Shown: piece by piece, positions 24,610 to 35,910 of the stretch
Numbering within the stretch: the stretch's first letter is position 1
Layout: each line of letters opens with the position of its first letter
NCBI GenBank assembly: GCA_008921705.1
Contig: VFFE01006796.1
Span: 505,775 to 569,774, forward strand
DNA: 64,000 nt
DNA from: Burhinus oedicnemus
Taxonomy: Eukaryota > Chordata > Aves > Charadriiformes > Burhinidae
Reading direction: 5' to 3'
Program-made: the position numbers and the translations under genes
Notes under the pieces: model-generated
What the model was told of the DNA's origin: nothing
What the model saw: the letters and a program-made list of their open reading frames with translations, nothing else
Database searches by the model: none

Positions 24610-24905
24610 TGACTTCTTTGGGCAGTGTATTTCATAGTTCCAGCACCTGCTGCACAAAGAACCAGCTGTCATTGTTATGAACTTTGCTCCTACCATCTTC
24701 ATTTGATGGGCCCTAGATTTTTTTATTGAGAGGGGGTGAAGACCTGATGCCTCTTCACTCTCTCCAAGGCACTTGTAATATTGCAGACTTCTATGATTTG
24801 TTGTCATGAGTTGTCTCTTTCCCAAGCTGAAGAGTCCCAGCCTACTCAGATATCTTTGTGCCAAACCAATTATCTATCCTAGAAAATACTTGTTGGCCCC
24901 CTTGA
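24610..24905 (-). mobile_element. old CR1-family LINE fragment with ORF2 C-terminal remnant
   Basis: The plus strand reads TTGGGCAGTGTATTTCATAG, then TTTCCCAAGCTGAAGAGTCC and CAGCCTACTCAGATATC, the reversed arrangement of the ORF2 C-terminal region in older amniote CR1 subfamilies. On the minus strand at about 24860-24805 the frame reads RLGLFSLGKRQL, matching the conserved 'GLFSLEKRRL' motif near the C-terminus of CR1 ORF2. It is more diverged than the other copies, so it probably comes from an older subfamily. It lies about 0.4 kb from a CR1 copy of opposite orientation. Confidence 0.75.
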
Positions 24906-24920
24906 ATCTTTCTGGTTATT

Positions 24921-24959
24921 AAAAAAAAAAATGGACACAAAGAGCAAGAGAGAGAGAGA
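24921..24959. repeat. A-run and (AG)n tract
   Basis: An 11-A run at 24921-24931 and a short AG dinucleotide run at 24947-24959, separated by 15 bp. Simple sequence only. Confidence 0.8.
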
Positions 24960-26922
24960 TGTGATAAGCAATCTCAGCCTCACATGGGCCTAGGCATGTG
25001 TTTTTCAGTGACAATGAGGGCTGCAACTCTACTGCCGCAAATCTCTAGGAGCAAACCTAATTACGTGTCTCAGTGCTGGTGTGCCTGCCTTTCAAACATT
25101 CCTTGCACTATTTGAAAACACGGCTGTAAATATTTCCTGTGACACAGAAACAATTTAAAGCACAACTTTTGAATAAATGAGCCACTGAGTTTGTGAATGT
25201 CTTCCGAAGTGTCTGAGGCATAGCAATACTTGTGATACTACACTGAAAATCAAACCATTTCACAATGACAACAATTAAAACATTGGCCATGTTATATGAA
25301 CATAGCTAGGAGAAAAGAAAAGCTTGATTCCTATCAAAAGCCATTGTTATATCAACGTATACAAACTCAAAGTGGGAACAGGTTACTTCTTCCTTTAACT
25401 CATTGGATTAAATAAGGCGTATATAATCAAGAGTAACTTTAATTTCTGCTTTCGGTTTATCCTAAAGTATTACCACAAGCAATTCAAAGGCTATAGTTTT
25501 CCATAAACTGCATTTGTGGTGATTTGGTCAGGATCTGGCCTTGGCTCTTCTTATGCTGCTGTAAGCAAAAAGCTTTGTCTTGGAAGCTGACATATATAGA
25601 TTGACCAATGTGCCCTAATATTCAGTGTAGCACTAGTTAACATGAAGAACAGCAGTAAATGCAGTCATCAGACACAATTCAGACAGCTGAGTGTCCAGTT
25701 TTGTTCAATAAAAGTGATGTATTGATAAAAGGAATTTACTTTGTGCATATGTCTAGCCTAACTAATTTTGTACCTATGATGAGTAAAGCTTGGGTTGCAG
25801 CCATGTCTTCTGGATGAGCATTATAAGCAATGGCATTGCAGTCACTGTTGTTCTAGTGCCATCCATTAGTGTCATGGATATTGCAGGGACACTTTAGGAG
25901 TCTATATTGAGACAAATCAGAAACATAAATAGGAATGGAGGAGTGGGAAAGACAGGGTAATGGTTACAATAAAAACAATCTCATACAGTTGTTTAGGACA
26001 CAAGCATATATAATTCATACACATTTGTTTCTGGTCCTGCAATAATGGCTTTGGTGGTTCTTTTTCCGTACTAATGAAATTCCACTGGTGAGACAAAGCA
26101 ATGGGAGTTTTTTAGGATGGACGTGAATGAGAGGAGGGAAGCGCAGCATATTTCAGGAAGGCCAAGAATTTGGAATTCAGACTATTTCTTTTAGAAATAC
26201 AGAGCACATTTCAAAGGTTTCCTGCTAGTCAGGTGACTGATGTTCCCTAGTATGGATTTTTCTGTATTTAGAAGTAATTTTAGTGAAAAATGTTGAATTC
26301 TTTTCCAGAGTGCTTGAGGATATGCCTACAAAAAGAGAACAGAAGAGAGAACATTTTAGTAAGCTTCTTTGTTCTGTTCAATTATGCTCTGAAAATATTT
26401 CTGAGGGAAAAAGGGAGTGGACTAATTTTATATGAAGGAGACGTTGGACAGAGTTGCCAGAAAACTGATAACTGTCATTACAATTGACCAAACAGGTCAG
26501 CTAAGGATTATAGTGTGATCTTCTGGACTTCTGTGTCACAAAATTAGCACCTCTGCTGAAACAGTCCACAAGATTTATTCATTGTGATGCTGATTTTTAG
26601 AGTGCTGCTGTGTGTTCATGACTCACTGCTTTGAAATCAAATACTCATTTCAAACAAGAGAGCCACTGTGCAAAGTGGTCTGGCAAAAAGATAGCGTGTG
26701 ATGTTTCCTTTTAATAGATTGGTGCAACACCTAATGAATGGTGTGAGCTTGTAGCTTCTATCACATGAAGACGTGAACCATAAGAATAAGAAAGTGTAAG
26801 AATGAGGCATGAAGAAGAGACAGATGCAATCATGGCCTACAAAAGACCTTCCAGTTCTTCATACCTGAACTGAAAGTTCTGGCATGTCAAAGCGTAAGAC
26901 GTTAAAAATCAGAATATATTAT
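24960..26922. other. unassigned A/T-rich stretch
   Basis: No repeat, RNA gene or exon recognised. Open frames reach only 65 codons. Confidence 0.6.
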
Positions 26923-27512
26923 TGTGGTGGTTTGGCTTTGGCTGGTTGACAGTCACCTCTCCCCAACAAGTCGCTCTCTCACTCCCCCTCCTCAATAGGT
27001 CAGGAGGAGAAAATATGATGGGCAAGCTCACAGGTTGAGATAAAGGCAGTTTAATGAGAAAAGCAAAGGCTGCAGGCAAAAGCAAAGCAAAATTAGGAGC
27101 TGTATTCTCTACTTCCCATCAGTGGGTGATGTCCAGCTGCTTCCTGGGAAGCAGGCCCTCAGTATGTGTAGTGGTTGCTTTGGAACACAAATGCCTTGAC
27201 TCCCCCCCATCTCTGATGCCCTTTCTCTCAACTTCTATTGCTGAGCACAACATCATAGGGTATGGAATATCCCTTTGGTCAGTTGGGGTCACCTGTCCCA
27301 GCTGCGTCCCCTCCCAACCTCTTGCCCACCGCAAACCTACTGGTCTTTGGTGGGGAAGGTTGGAGAGACAGCCTTGATGTTGTGCAAGCACTGCTCAGCA
27401 ATAGCCAAAACACTGGTGTGTTATCAACACCCCTCTAGCCACAAATGCAAAGCACAGGTCTATATGGGCTTTCATGAGGAAAGTTAACTCCATCCCAGTC
27501 AGATCCAGTACA
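26923..27512 (-). mobile_element. solo LTR of an avian endogenous retrovirus (probably ERVL-like)
   Basis: The 590-bp element has TG at 26923 and CA at 27511-27512. Its word order matches a bird LTR family I know: the plus strand runs GTGGTGGTTTGGCTTTGGCT, AGGTTGAGATAAAGGCAGTT, GGTATGGAATATCCCTTTGG, GTTGGGGTCACCTGTCCCAG, TGTGCAAGCACTGCTCAGCA and GTTAACTCCATCCCAG. Transcription would run on the minus strand: a polyadenylation-type ATTAAA lies at 27055-27050, near the 26.9-kb end. Flanks are ATTAT on the left and ATCAT on the right, a plausible 5-bp target-site duplication with one change, which fits ERVL. No internal gag or pol follows, so it is a solo LTR left by recombination. Open frames inside (107 and 90 codons) are not genes. 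Confidence 0.88.
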
Positions 27513-27927
27513 ATCATAAAAATGTAAATTTACATGTTTATTTATACAAGTGGGCTTATATCCAATGATGTATCGTGGATATTTGCAAACCTGGGTGCAA
27601 ATTCCAAAGCAGATTGCTTTTATCAATTACAATCTCAGTTCCCAACCAGGAAAATAAACAAATTGGCAGTTAAACCTCTTTAAAAAACAGCTTGCTAAAT
27701 GAATTCCACCCTACCTTTTAGGCCCTGGGGCCAATGTACAATATTTATATTCAAGTGGGATTTGTTGAGATGGTACATTAATGTCCCCCTTGGTACAGAG
27801 AAAGTGGTGAAGCAACCACTCACTACTTGGAATGTGCTAGCGAAGCCTGAAAGAGAAAATAAGTGTTTAAAGCACTGTTTTAAGTTTACCTGGCTTGGAC
27901 ATCATGAACTCTGCAACTCATGCAGTA
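27513..27927. other. unassigned non-coding stretch
   Basis: Flank of the solo LTR; nothing recognised. Confidence 0.6.
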
Positions 27928-27963
27928 TTCCTTAACTTCCTTAGCTTCCTTAGCTTCCTTAAC
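27928..27963. repeat. 9-bp tandem repeat, four copies
   Basis: Four consecutive units of TTCCTTARC (TTCCTTAAC, TTCCTTAGC twice, TTCCTTAAC). The unit differs at one position only, so the array is young or conserved. It lies in otherwise single-copy sequence. Confidence 0.9.
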
Positions 27964-30900
27964 GAATTGGGCTCATAAAACAGGTTAAACTCTGCATGTC
28001 CTCCTTTATTGGTATTGCACAACTTTTTGCAAGATTTAGTGGGGATGCTAAGCTTTAAGGAAAATAAACCAGTTAATTAATACTGAAATATCACAGATTC
28101 CTACAATTATGATCTGTGTTATCGCAAAGGGGTTTATAATGAAAAAGCATTCTTTTAACATGCTATCGGCTTAATCATATATTCCCAATAAATACATTTT
28201 CCAGCATTGGTAGATTTTAGATTAATTTATATATTGAAAACATACCCTTTTCCTTAAGTTAATTCTCATCATGTGGACAGCAATCTTCTGATATGAAATA
28301 CTGTTAAGAATATCAATGAGAACTTATTTGATGTCTGGCTTTTCCCACATCAAAAGAGCTGAAAAGCTCATGAAAAGAATATACTTCTAAAAAAGAAAAT
28401 GCATTCAGCAAAGCCAAACGTACTAGAAAAGACAGAACGCCAACTGTAGAGCATGGAAAACCATGGTAGAGATAAACAAAGAACTACTTATGAGCTGTCA
28501 TTAGTGCTGGAGTGTGGGAGAGTGGTGCAGCTAAATTCTGCTGTCTTTTGTACTTAGTTTTTTCAGTAGGTCTGTATTTTGGTGACCAAATTCCCAAACT
28601 TTATGAATTATTCCAACCTGACTTGGCTAAGGTGTGCATTTTTAAAAAAGATTTGAGAATATAAAGTGTTGTCAGCTATTGTGCAGATGTATGTGGGTGC
28701 AGAGGCTGACATCATCTGTCTTGCTATAATTCCTTCTGTAGTATCAAAGGAGCACGACACTCTTAATTTCATCTTCTTAGCTCTCGGGTGCACTTAGTTC
28801 AATCTCAGCTGCAACCTGATTTCGGTCATGAAATGGTACAAAGTATGGCACCTTACTGTTAGCAACTTTTGATTAGATGACAACTATATCGCTACACACA
28901 GACAACATCTTTTTTTTTAAATCCTACAAACAATTATTTGGGGAAACAGCATTTGAGTACATCCTAGTTGTGTTTAGCCCCCTTCTTTTTCCCTATAGTC
29001 TAGTAAGACACTTAGCAAATATGTAGCGGATTTAACCTCTTGGACAGTGAAAAAATCCAAACCTGCTGGCTAAATGGACTAAAGGGAAGGGCAAACTGAG
29101 CCTACTCACTGCTTTAATAAGCTGATATTGCTTTTTCAGTGGGAAGAGAGGAGCTTCTCTCTGACTTCACTGCACTCCGTTATGGGCAGCAGCCTATGAG
29201 TCACTGCCTTGAGGAGAGAGTGACTTACTTTAATTACCCTCAATGAACCCTGCATTTGCAGGAATGAGTCATAGCCTAATGCAATTTCATAATAATTATA
29301 TAAGAAGTGTTTTAAAGTGATGCCTTGTAGCTTTGCCTATTTTATTCATTCTCCAGGGTGACTGGAGAACATGATTCATTTTAAATGAGCTAGTATATAT
29401 TATTTACTAGTAATAATTACTTCTGTTATTTATAGATAGAGAGTGTGCATGGTTCTATACAGATTGACAATATGATAAGGTTCCCAAGCCCAGGGGCATG
29501 CAGCACATGGATGCAGACATCAGAGCAATTAAAAATATGGTGGGTGAGATTGGTGCTATGATAAGCAGAGAGAGCAGCTCTCTGAAGAGGTGAAGACCTC
29601 AAACCTCCTTTCCTTCTCTTTTACCACTGATGAACACCATTTTGTCACAGTTGCACTGTTTTGTGGAGGGTTATCAGCTTGGACCAAGCGTATTTGCTGG
29701 AAAGGATTCCAAGAGCTTGCTCATTGGAGAAAGTGCATGTTTTCCACTTGGTACTGGGAAGGATGTATTTTATTAAGTAAATGATTAGACAGTGCTCTGG
29801 TAACAAAGTGCTGCTGTTAGACGGTGGTATAACAATGTGCAAGGTATACCCTTTTACATGCTCACTAGGGATTTTTGCCTTACTCTTTTGAAGGAAAGAA
29901 GGGGAAACCATCACACAGCACAGTGGCGTATATGCTTGTGTTAGAGCATGTAATCCCTGTAAGGGAGCCTGTTGCCAAGTAGAAAAGACTGGAAGGCTGG
30001 GGTGGGGTTTTTTTGAACTGTAGAGAGCTAGTTTAGGCGTGTTTGTGTGCTGCTGGGGAGGAGCTCATTTATGAAAAAGGAATTTTCTTTGTTTTCTATC
30101 CAGCTGCCCATTGCCTTGGGCTACCTTCCTTGGGCGGTGTCTATCTACTTACCATAACAAGGCTTGATCTTCTCGCTCAGCTGGTGTTTGCTTGCCCAAC
30201 ACTCTTACCATAGATACAGACTTCAGGGAACGTTTGGTTAAGAAAGTTGGTGTGGATGGATAATTACAATGTATCACTCTTCATGGTAACTTAATCACTC
30301 ATGTATGCAACTAAAACTAGTGAATGTGCTCTCTGTTGTCAAAATGAAATAAATACTTACATTGTTCCAGGGTGTTTTGAAAGCCCTGTTATCATAACGT
30401 TCTCTTTAGGGGAAGGAAAATTGAGACAAGAGGTAAATGATTAGTATAAACTCACACAGAAATCATGGCTCTGCATAAAGAAGGGAACCCATATGTTTTC
30501 AGTCACAGGCAAAGTATCTTAACCACAAGACCATTCTCACTCCTGTACAAACAGGCAGCTTGCTTTCGTTTCTTTCTTGTCGGTGGTTATGATAGGCAGT
30601 TCATGCAAGAATGTTAGTGGCGGAGGGTTTACTGTAAGAAACGTGTTCGGAGTGGAGACTTGAAAGATGAATGAGTCGATGGGTTCACAGAAAAGAAAAG
30701 CTTTTTCATTTATATGAAGACTATTATTGCCTGGTGTGTCAATTTTATTTCTGAAAGGATTAGCTGGAGCCGGGACGTTTAAGCTGTGAATTAAAATACA
30801 TACAGGTATTGTGAGAAACAGGAACAAACAGGCTACTTTTTAAATCATACTGTCCATTTGCCTATCACTATTATGAAGTATGTCATCTTTCTTGGATTTA

Positions 30901-31660
30901 ATCAGGACTATAACTGAATCATTTATTACCATGGTGCCTGTGCAACAGACATGGCAGAAGAAAACACTGACAGGTTTCCAGAAGGGTTTGATCTAACTGT
31001 CAGCAACTGGTTTTCGTTGTGGTTCCAGATTTTTTCTTTTCGCTCTGACTCCTTGAAGAATAAGTTGATGAGCAGTGTCTCTTCCTATGCTGAGATCATT
31101 GAACACAGCAATATTTGCAGTATGTTGTCTCTGGCAGAGGGAATTCTACTGAACATTTACCGCATAGGATGTTGTGTCATATTGTTCCCAAGAGTTCAAA
31201 TGGGAGTTAAACTGCCCTTGGAGAAAGAGCATAAAACCTTCATAATTACTCTAAGTTTTGCTCACATCTGGCCTGACAAATTTGGCCACAAATTGTTTAT
31301 CTGCAAACATTTTTTTTCTCTCCTTGGAAGGGACTGCCAAGTATACAGAGAAGGGGCAAAGACCAGATTGCCGGTGGCAAACACTGTTGGTTGTAATCCC
31401 ACCTGATGTTCAGGGAAGATCAATATTACAGCATGCTGAAGTATTTTCTTGGTAGTTTGCATGCTAGGCCTGAAAATTACAGTTTCTCTCAGAGCAAGGG
31501 AGAGGTGCTGCCAGAGCCGTCCTCTGTCCCTCCCCGTGTCCTGGCTAGATTTGATACATGTTCTTTTCTGAGTGTTAACAGCAAACATTGCAAGAAGGGT
31601 TGTAATAAAGACGCTTGACACATCAAATTAAACTGCATAAACCCAGCCCTGCTTTTGAAC
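27964..31660. other. unassigned A/T-rich stretch
   Basis: About 3.7 kb with no recognised repeat. 29255-29425 is A/T-rich and complex, possibly conserved non-coding DNA. It holds a 96-codon minus-strand frame at 30827-30537 with a signal-peptide-like start and a 151-codon plus-strand frame at 30951-31406; neither has a recognised domain (see findings). Confidence 0.5.
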
Positions 31661-32815
31661 TGTTTGCTCTGGTAAGGGGGGGGCTGCGGCCGCTGGCGCC
31701 TGTGGCCGGATGGCAGCTCCTTATACAACAGCAAAACAACAAAGTTGACTCCTGAGGAGCTTGGTGCTTTGTTCTACAAAGGCTGGGGGGAGAGAAGCGG
31801 CTGCTCTGTTGCTTCTGTGGAATAGCCCCATTGTTAGATAGACAATACTTGGACACAAAACACGCATACCTTTTGAAGCCTCGGGGTGCAACATGAGTCT
31901 CTTACTTTCACTGTAGGAAGCATGTGACATGCTTATGGAAAAAGCACACACGACTGGCAAAAGCTAATAGAGCAGAAAAGTCGGGCTGATGTGTCAATAA
32001 CGTCTCCGACAATGTTTCTGGCTTTGTTTTAAGGACTTTCTATAGACCCTGGGTACAAAATCTGTGCATGTGAGAGTGGCCAACCCACGATGCTAAGACT
32101 AGATGCAGCTGTTTCTAAAAGAAGTACCTTTTCTTTTTCCGTATTATAACACCAGAAAAAATCTGCAAAAGTGGAGATGAACTAGAAGAGGTAATGGAGC
32201 GAAGAAATCTCATCCAGTTTTCTGAGGATATTCCTGAATTATTTCTAATGCTCTGCAGAAGTGATCCAAAAGTGCAGCACCTGCCAGAAGAAGAGGGTAT
32301 GAATATTTTCAGAAAAGTGAAGCACAGCTGATTCCAAGTGCAGTGAATAAAGTGCTTGAAAACTGAAGCCTAAATATGTTTGTCCATTTCTTTACCTTGG
32401 CTGAAGACAAAAGGTTGGTTGGAATACTTATGAATAAATTATGAATGAATATTTTTGTTAGCATACGCCATTTCACCACTGCCAAAACAGTATTGCAAAG
32501 CAATATTGGAACTGACAAAATTAGAGAGAGAGAAGGGGAAAGACTAAGAGATCTGAAGTATGAAAGAGCAACTTTACTTCACGTAATCTAAAAAGACCCA
32601 TAAGGAAAGCTTTGCTTTTAATCAGAGCCAGGGTTTGTAAGAATCTCACCCACATATTTCAAATTTCAGACTGAAAATAGGCTTTTTGAAACAAATGTGG
32701 TTTGTGAAAATGGCTGAAGTGGATTGCTTTCAATCTGTGCTTGCACAGAATTGGAGGATTGTTCTGGATTAATGGGCTGTTTCAATAGTATGGATATGTG
32801 AACTGGACCAGCCCT
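31661..32815. other. unassigned stretch with a small G/C-rich patch
   Basis: A run of G followed by a NotI-type GCGGCCGC and GGCGCC lies at about 31676-31712, with only a handful of CpGs, too short for a CpG island. Overlapping open frames on both strands in this patch reflect low stop density. Confidence 0.5.
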
Positions 32816-35777
32816 CTAAAATGCTGAGGTTCTGATGTCTCTGAGAGCATCAAACATGCTGGTGAGGCCAAAGCAAAAGATGGCAAGATGGGGAGAAGCT
32901 GTGGCACCAGGGAATACATTCTCCAGGGTGATCTGCTCCCCTAGCTTCATTGCAGCTTGCACTGCAGCTTCTCCTGTGTCCTTGGACTTCTCTGTCACAG
33001 CCCTGGGTCAGCCTTTTCCCAAAGACCGGAGCCTGGCACCACAGGTACTGCTGCAGGAGAGACAGTGGTGCGATGTGGCAAGTACCAGCAATGCAAAGCT
33101 GGAGCGTCAAGGTGGGGTGTAAAGAAGTAGGTTTCAGTCCGTGGGATCTGACTGCCTTGAATTTAGGGTTTGTTCCTTAATGCTTAGTTTTAGAAATCTT
33201 TGGAGTCTGACACACCGTTCTGTCCTGGCTTCAGCTGGCATCACTTGTTCAAGGTTTGTAACAGCATGTCCTCCCTTGCTCTTCCCCCAGGCGGAACGTT
33301 TACATTGACCTTGTGCAAGTTATAGAGTGGCTTAAACACTTCCAGTTTCCCTAATAAACTATTTCTGGCACAGAGGTTGGTCCTGAGCTTATTATAAACA
33401 CGGCTGGGCTGTGCAAGTGCTTGGACAACTAGAGTATCTTTTTACGAGAACTGAGAGTACTCCTTTAGAGGACCTATTTCCTTGTCTGATGACTACCCCA
33501 AAAGCAGGCAAGTAGAAGGAAAAACAAAAGACACAACACTTCAAAACATGAAAATTATGTCACCATGAACATCAAACATCCAAAAAGAACACAGCACTGT
33601 AATGTCATGAATCATTTCAGTAAAATCAAACCTCTCCCTGAACACGTGGGGTGACTCCTCGAAACGGTTTCCTATGCAAATAGTTGCAGGAGGGTACCCT
33701 CCTGGTCAAGTCTGTCAAACTAATGACAGGTTCTTTGTCTGAAGACAGGGAATTAAATCTCTCCAGACATTTTCAGCAGCTGTCACTTTAAAATCTACCT
33801 AGTCATAAAAAACAAAATTGAAAAAAACAGTTTTGAGTACTTTTTTGACAGTTTTAGATCCTTTCTCTGTTTTCTTCTGCCCCCTTGCCCCCTTTAACTT
33901 AGCTTAGGAGGTGAACTCTGTATTAGATTTGCATCGTATCTGAGGCTGAGGACAATTAAACTGTTTTGGTGTAAAATCTGTTGAGGTGAGGATCAAGCTG
34001 CTTGGCTTCTCATGTTTCACTATGAAATACCTGATTAGAAGTCTGTGACCCGCTTCAGTCAAATTTTTAGGTGGATCACCTGGTTTTGTTACTGCCTGCC
34101 ATTTTAAAAAAAAGATGTGGCCTGTTGGCTCGGTTGTATTATGGTGGGTTTTGCTCACTGGTTTGATACAAGGAACATACATGTCAATAGAAAATTGTTC
34201 AGGCTTTATGTCACTTCAGACAATACCCAGGATGTGAACACAAAGTTCTTGGAGGCAAAAGGAAAACACTTTATCCTGCCTCTTCAGCCAGCTCTCCATG
34301 GACTGACAGGAAACCAAAGTACACAACACCCTCCAACAAACTGGCTCTTATATTTGGAAGAAACAAAGAAATAGAAAATGTTATCCATGACATACGTCAC
34401 TGGTGAAGCAAGCACTAGATTTTCCATGTGGATGTTCATTAAGGCCTTAAAATGCATTGCAAAATTCAAAGTTGATTTGCCCCATCCCAGCAATTTTCTA
34501 ATGATACTTCCAATTGGGATAAGAGGCCCTCTAATTGCTTTTTGTTTTGCAACATCATGGGAAAGTATTGACTGAGTTCAAATCCTTCACAACTGGCCCC
34601 ACAAGCAGTTAATTTTGAGAGCTCTCACTCCTGACATTTTAAAACAGCTAAAGAAAATTGTACCTCAGACATGACTAATCCTGAAATCCATGGAATGACT
34701 GGAATATCCCATCGTAGGAGTAAATCTTGGGAGATTATCTCCTTCATGTGAGAGGCAAGTCCTAACAGCTACAAAATAAATCCCTTCTGTTCCCCGGGTT
34801 GCTTGTGTTAATTTGTGCACCAGTGGCAAGGGAAAGGACATACAGTGTAGTTGTTGCAGGACAATTTGCTATAGTATTTGGAGAAACATTTTGCTGATGG
34901 TATTTCCTCTGGGCAAATAGACTAGTCTGAGTTGTAGCTACAATATCCCTCCTAGAAAACAGCCTGGAACAGAGACTACAAGTTTTAATGTCAAAATGCA
35001 ATTGTTGCAGGTTTTTAAGTTTGCATAAAAAGTGCAAAATAAGTGGCTTGTAAGAACGTCTTTTCTTTGTCATAGGTTCTTAAAATTTTTGCAGTTGTCG
35101 CATGGTCTTGCCAGGCACCAGCCGTGCTTGTTCTGGGGCTGTGTGTCACCCTGTATATAGGCTGTATATAGAGAGCAGCGCTGAACCTCTGGTTCGAGTG
35201 CCAGGTTTGCTGTGTGGCATGATGTTTGAATGGTGTTGTGTGTGGGACGTGAAACAAATACCTGTCGTATCCTCCCAACCCAAATTCACATCTTCCCCCG
35301 TCAGTCTTCTCTGCAGCCCTCACTGGGTCTGCCAAGACCACAGATGAGATCTTTGAACTTCTCTTCACCTTGTTACCTTTCTGGACGGAAACTGAAAATG
35401 GTTTCATAACTACCAGCTTTACACACAGGGCTCATTTGGAAGTGACTGGAACGCATCCAACTTTTGTCTTACTGGATGTTCACCAGATAACAACCTCGTT
35501 GTGGCTGCGTCTGGACTATTTTTGTCTCAGAGGCCTGGAGATGAATGGCTCTGTATGTTATTACAGCTTTACTGGGCCATTAAGCATTGCTCCCAGTAAA
35601 AATATAAAAATTCTGCATTGCAGCCTTCACCCCCATAATTATATTTGTATTTCATTTAGTCCAAAGAGAGCAGGGATAACTTCCTGCAGTGCTGTAGGGT
35701 TCTTTTCTTGAGAAAACTGGAGGGAAACCTCTCTCACATGCATGTTGTCTGTACCATGGCCGATTTGACTGTATTCT
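32816..35777. other. unassigned stretch with overlapping open frames
   Basis: Between 32816 and 33122 four open frames overlap on both strands (see findings). The rest holds frames of up to 130 codons with no domain. A short duplicated CTGTATATAG unit lies at 35151-35172. No repeat family recognised. Confidence 0.5.
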
Positions 35778-35910
35778 TTTTTTTAACCAATGCTGAGACT
35801 AATTTAATTTTGTAACTATTCTCACGGCATCATCAAATTAATGCTGCCTGTCAGCTGATAAATTGTACCTTTTATTGAACATAGTGCTAATTAGTTAAGA
35901 GTGATGCTTA
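35778..35910. other. possible conserved non-coding element
   Basis: A/T-rich, repeat-free sequence with an E-box CAGCTG at 35852-35857 and homeodomain-type TAATTAG at 35888-35894, close to further AATTTAATTT text. This is the word composition seen in many vertebrate enhancers, but single motifs of this length occur often by chance. Conservation cannot be assessed here, so this is only a pointer. Confidence 0.2.

Noticed and set aside
27054..27391. Open frames of 107 (plus) and 90 (minus) codons
   Set aside because: Lie inside the solo LTR; LTRs do not encode these proteins and no gag or pol motif is present.
30951..31406. Plus-strand open frame of 151 codons
   Set aside because: No domain, no recognised homologue, no bounding splice sites that I can support, and a length expected by chance in 64 kb read in six frames.
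35190..35215. GGTTCGAGTGCC resembling a tRNA B box
   Set aside because: No A box, acceptor stem or cloverleaf can be built around it.
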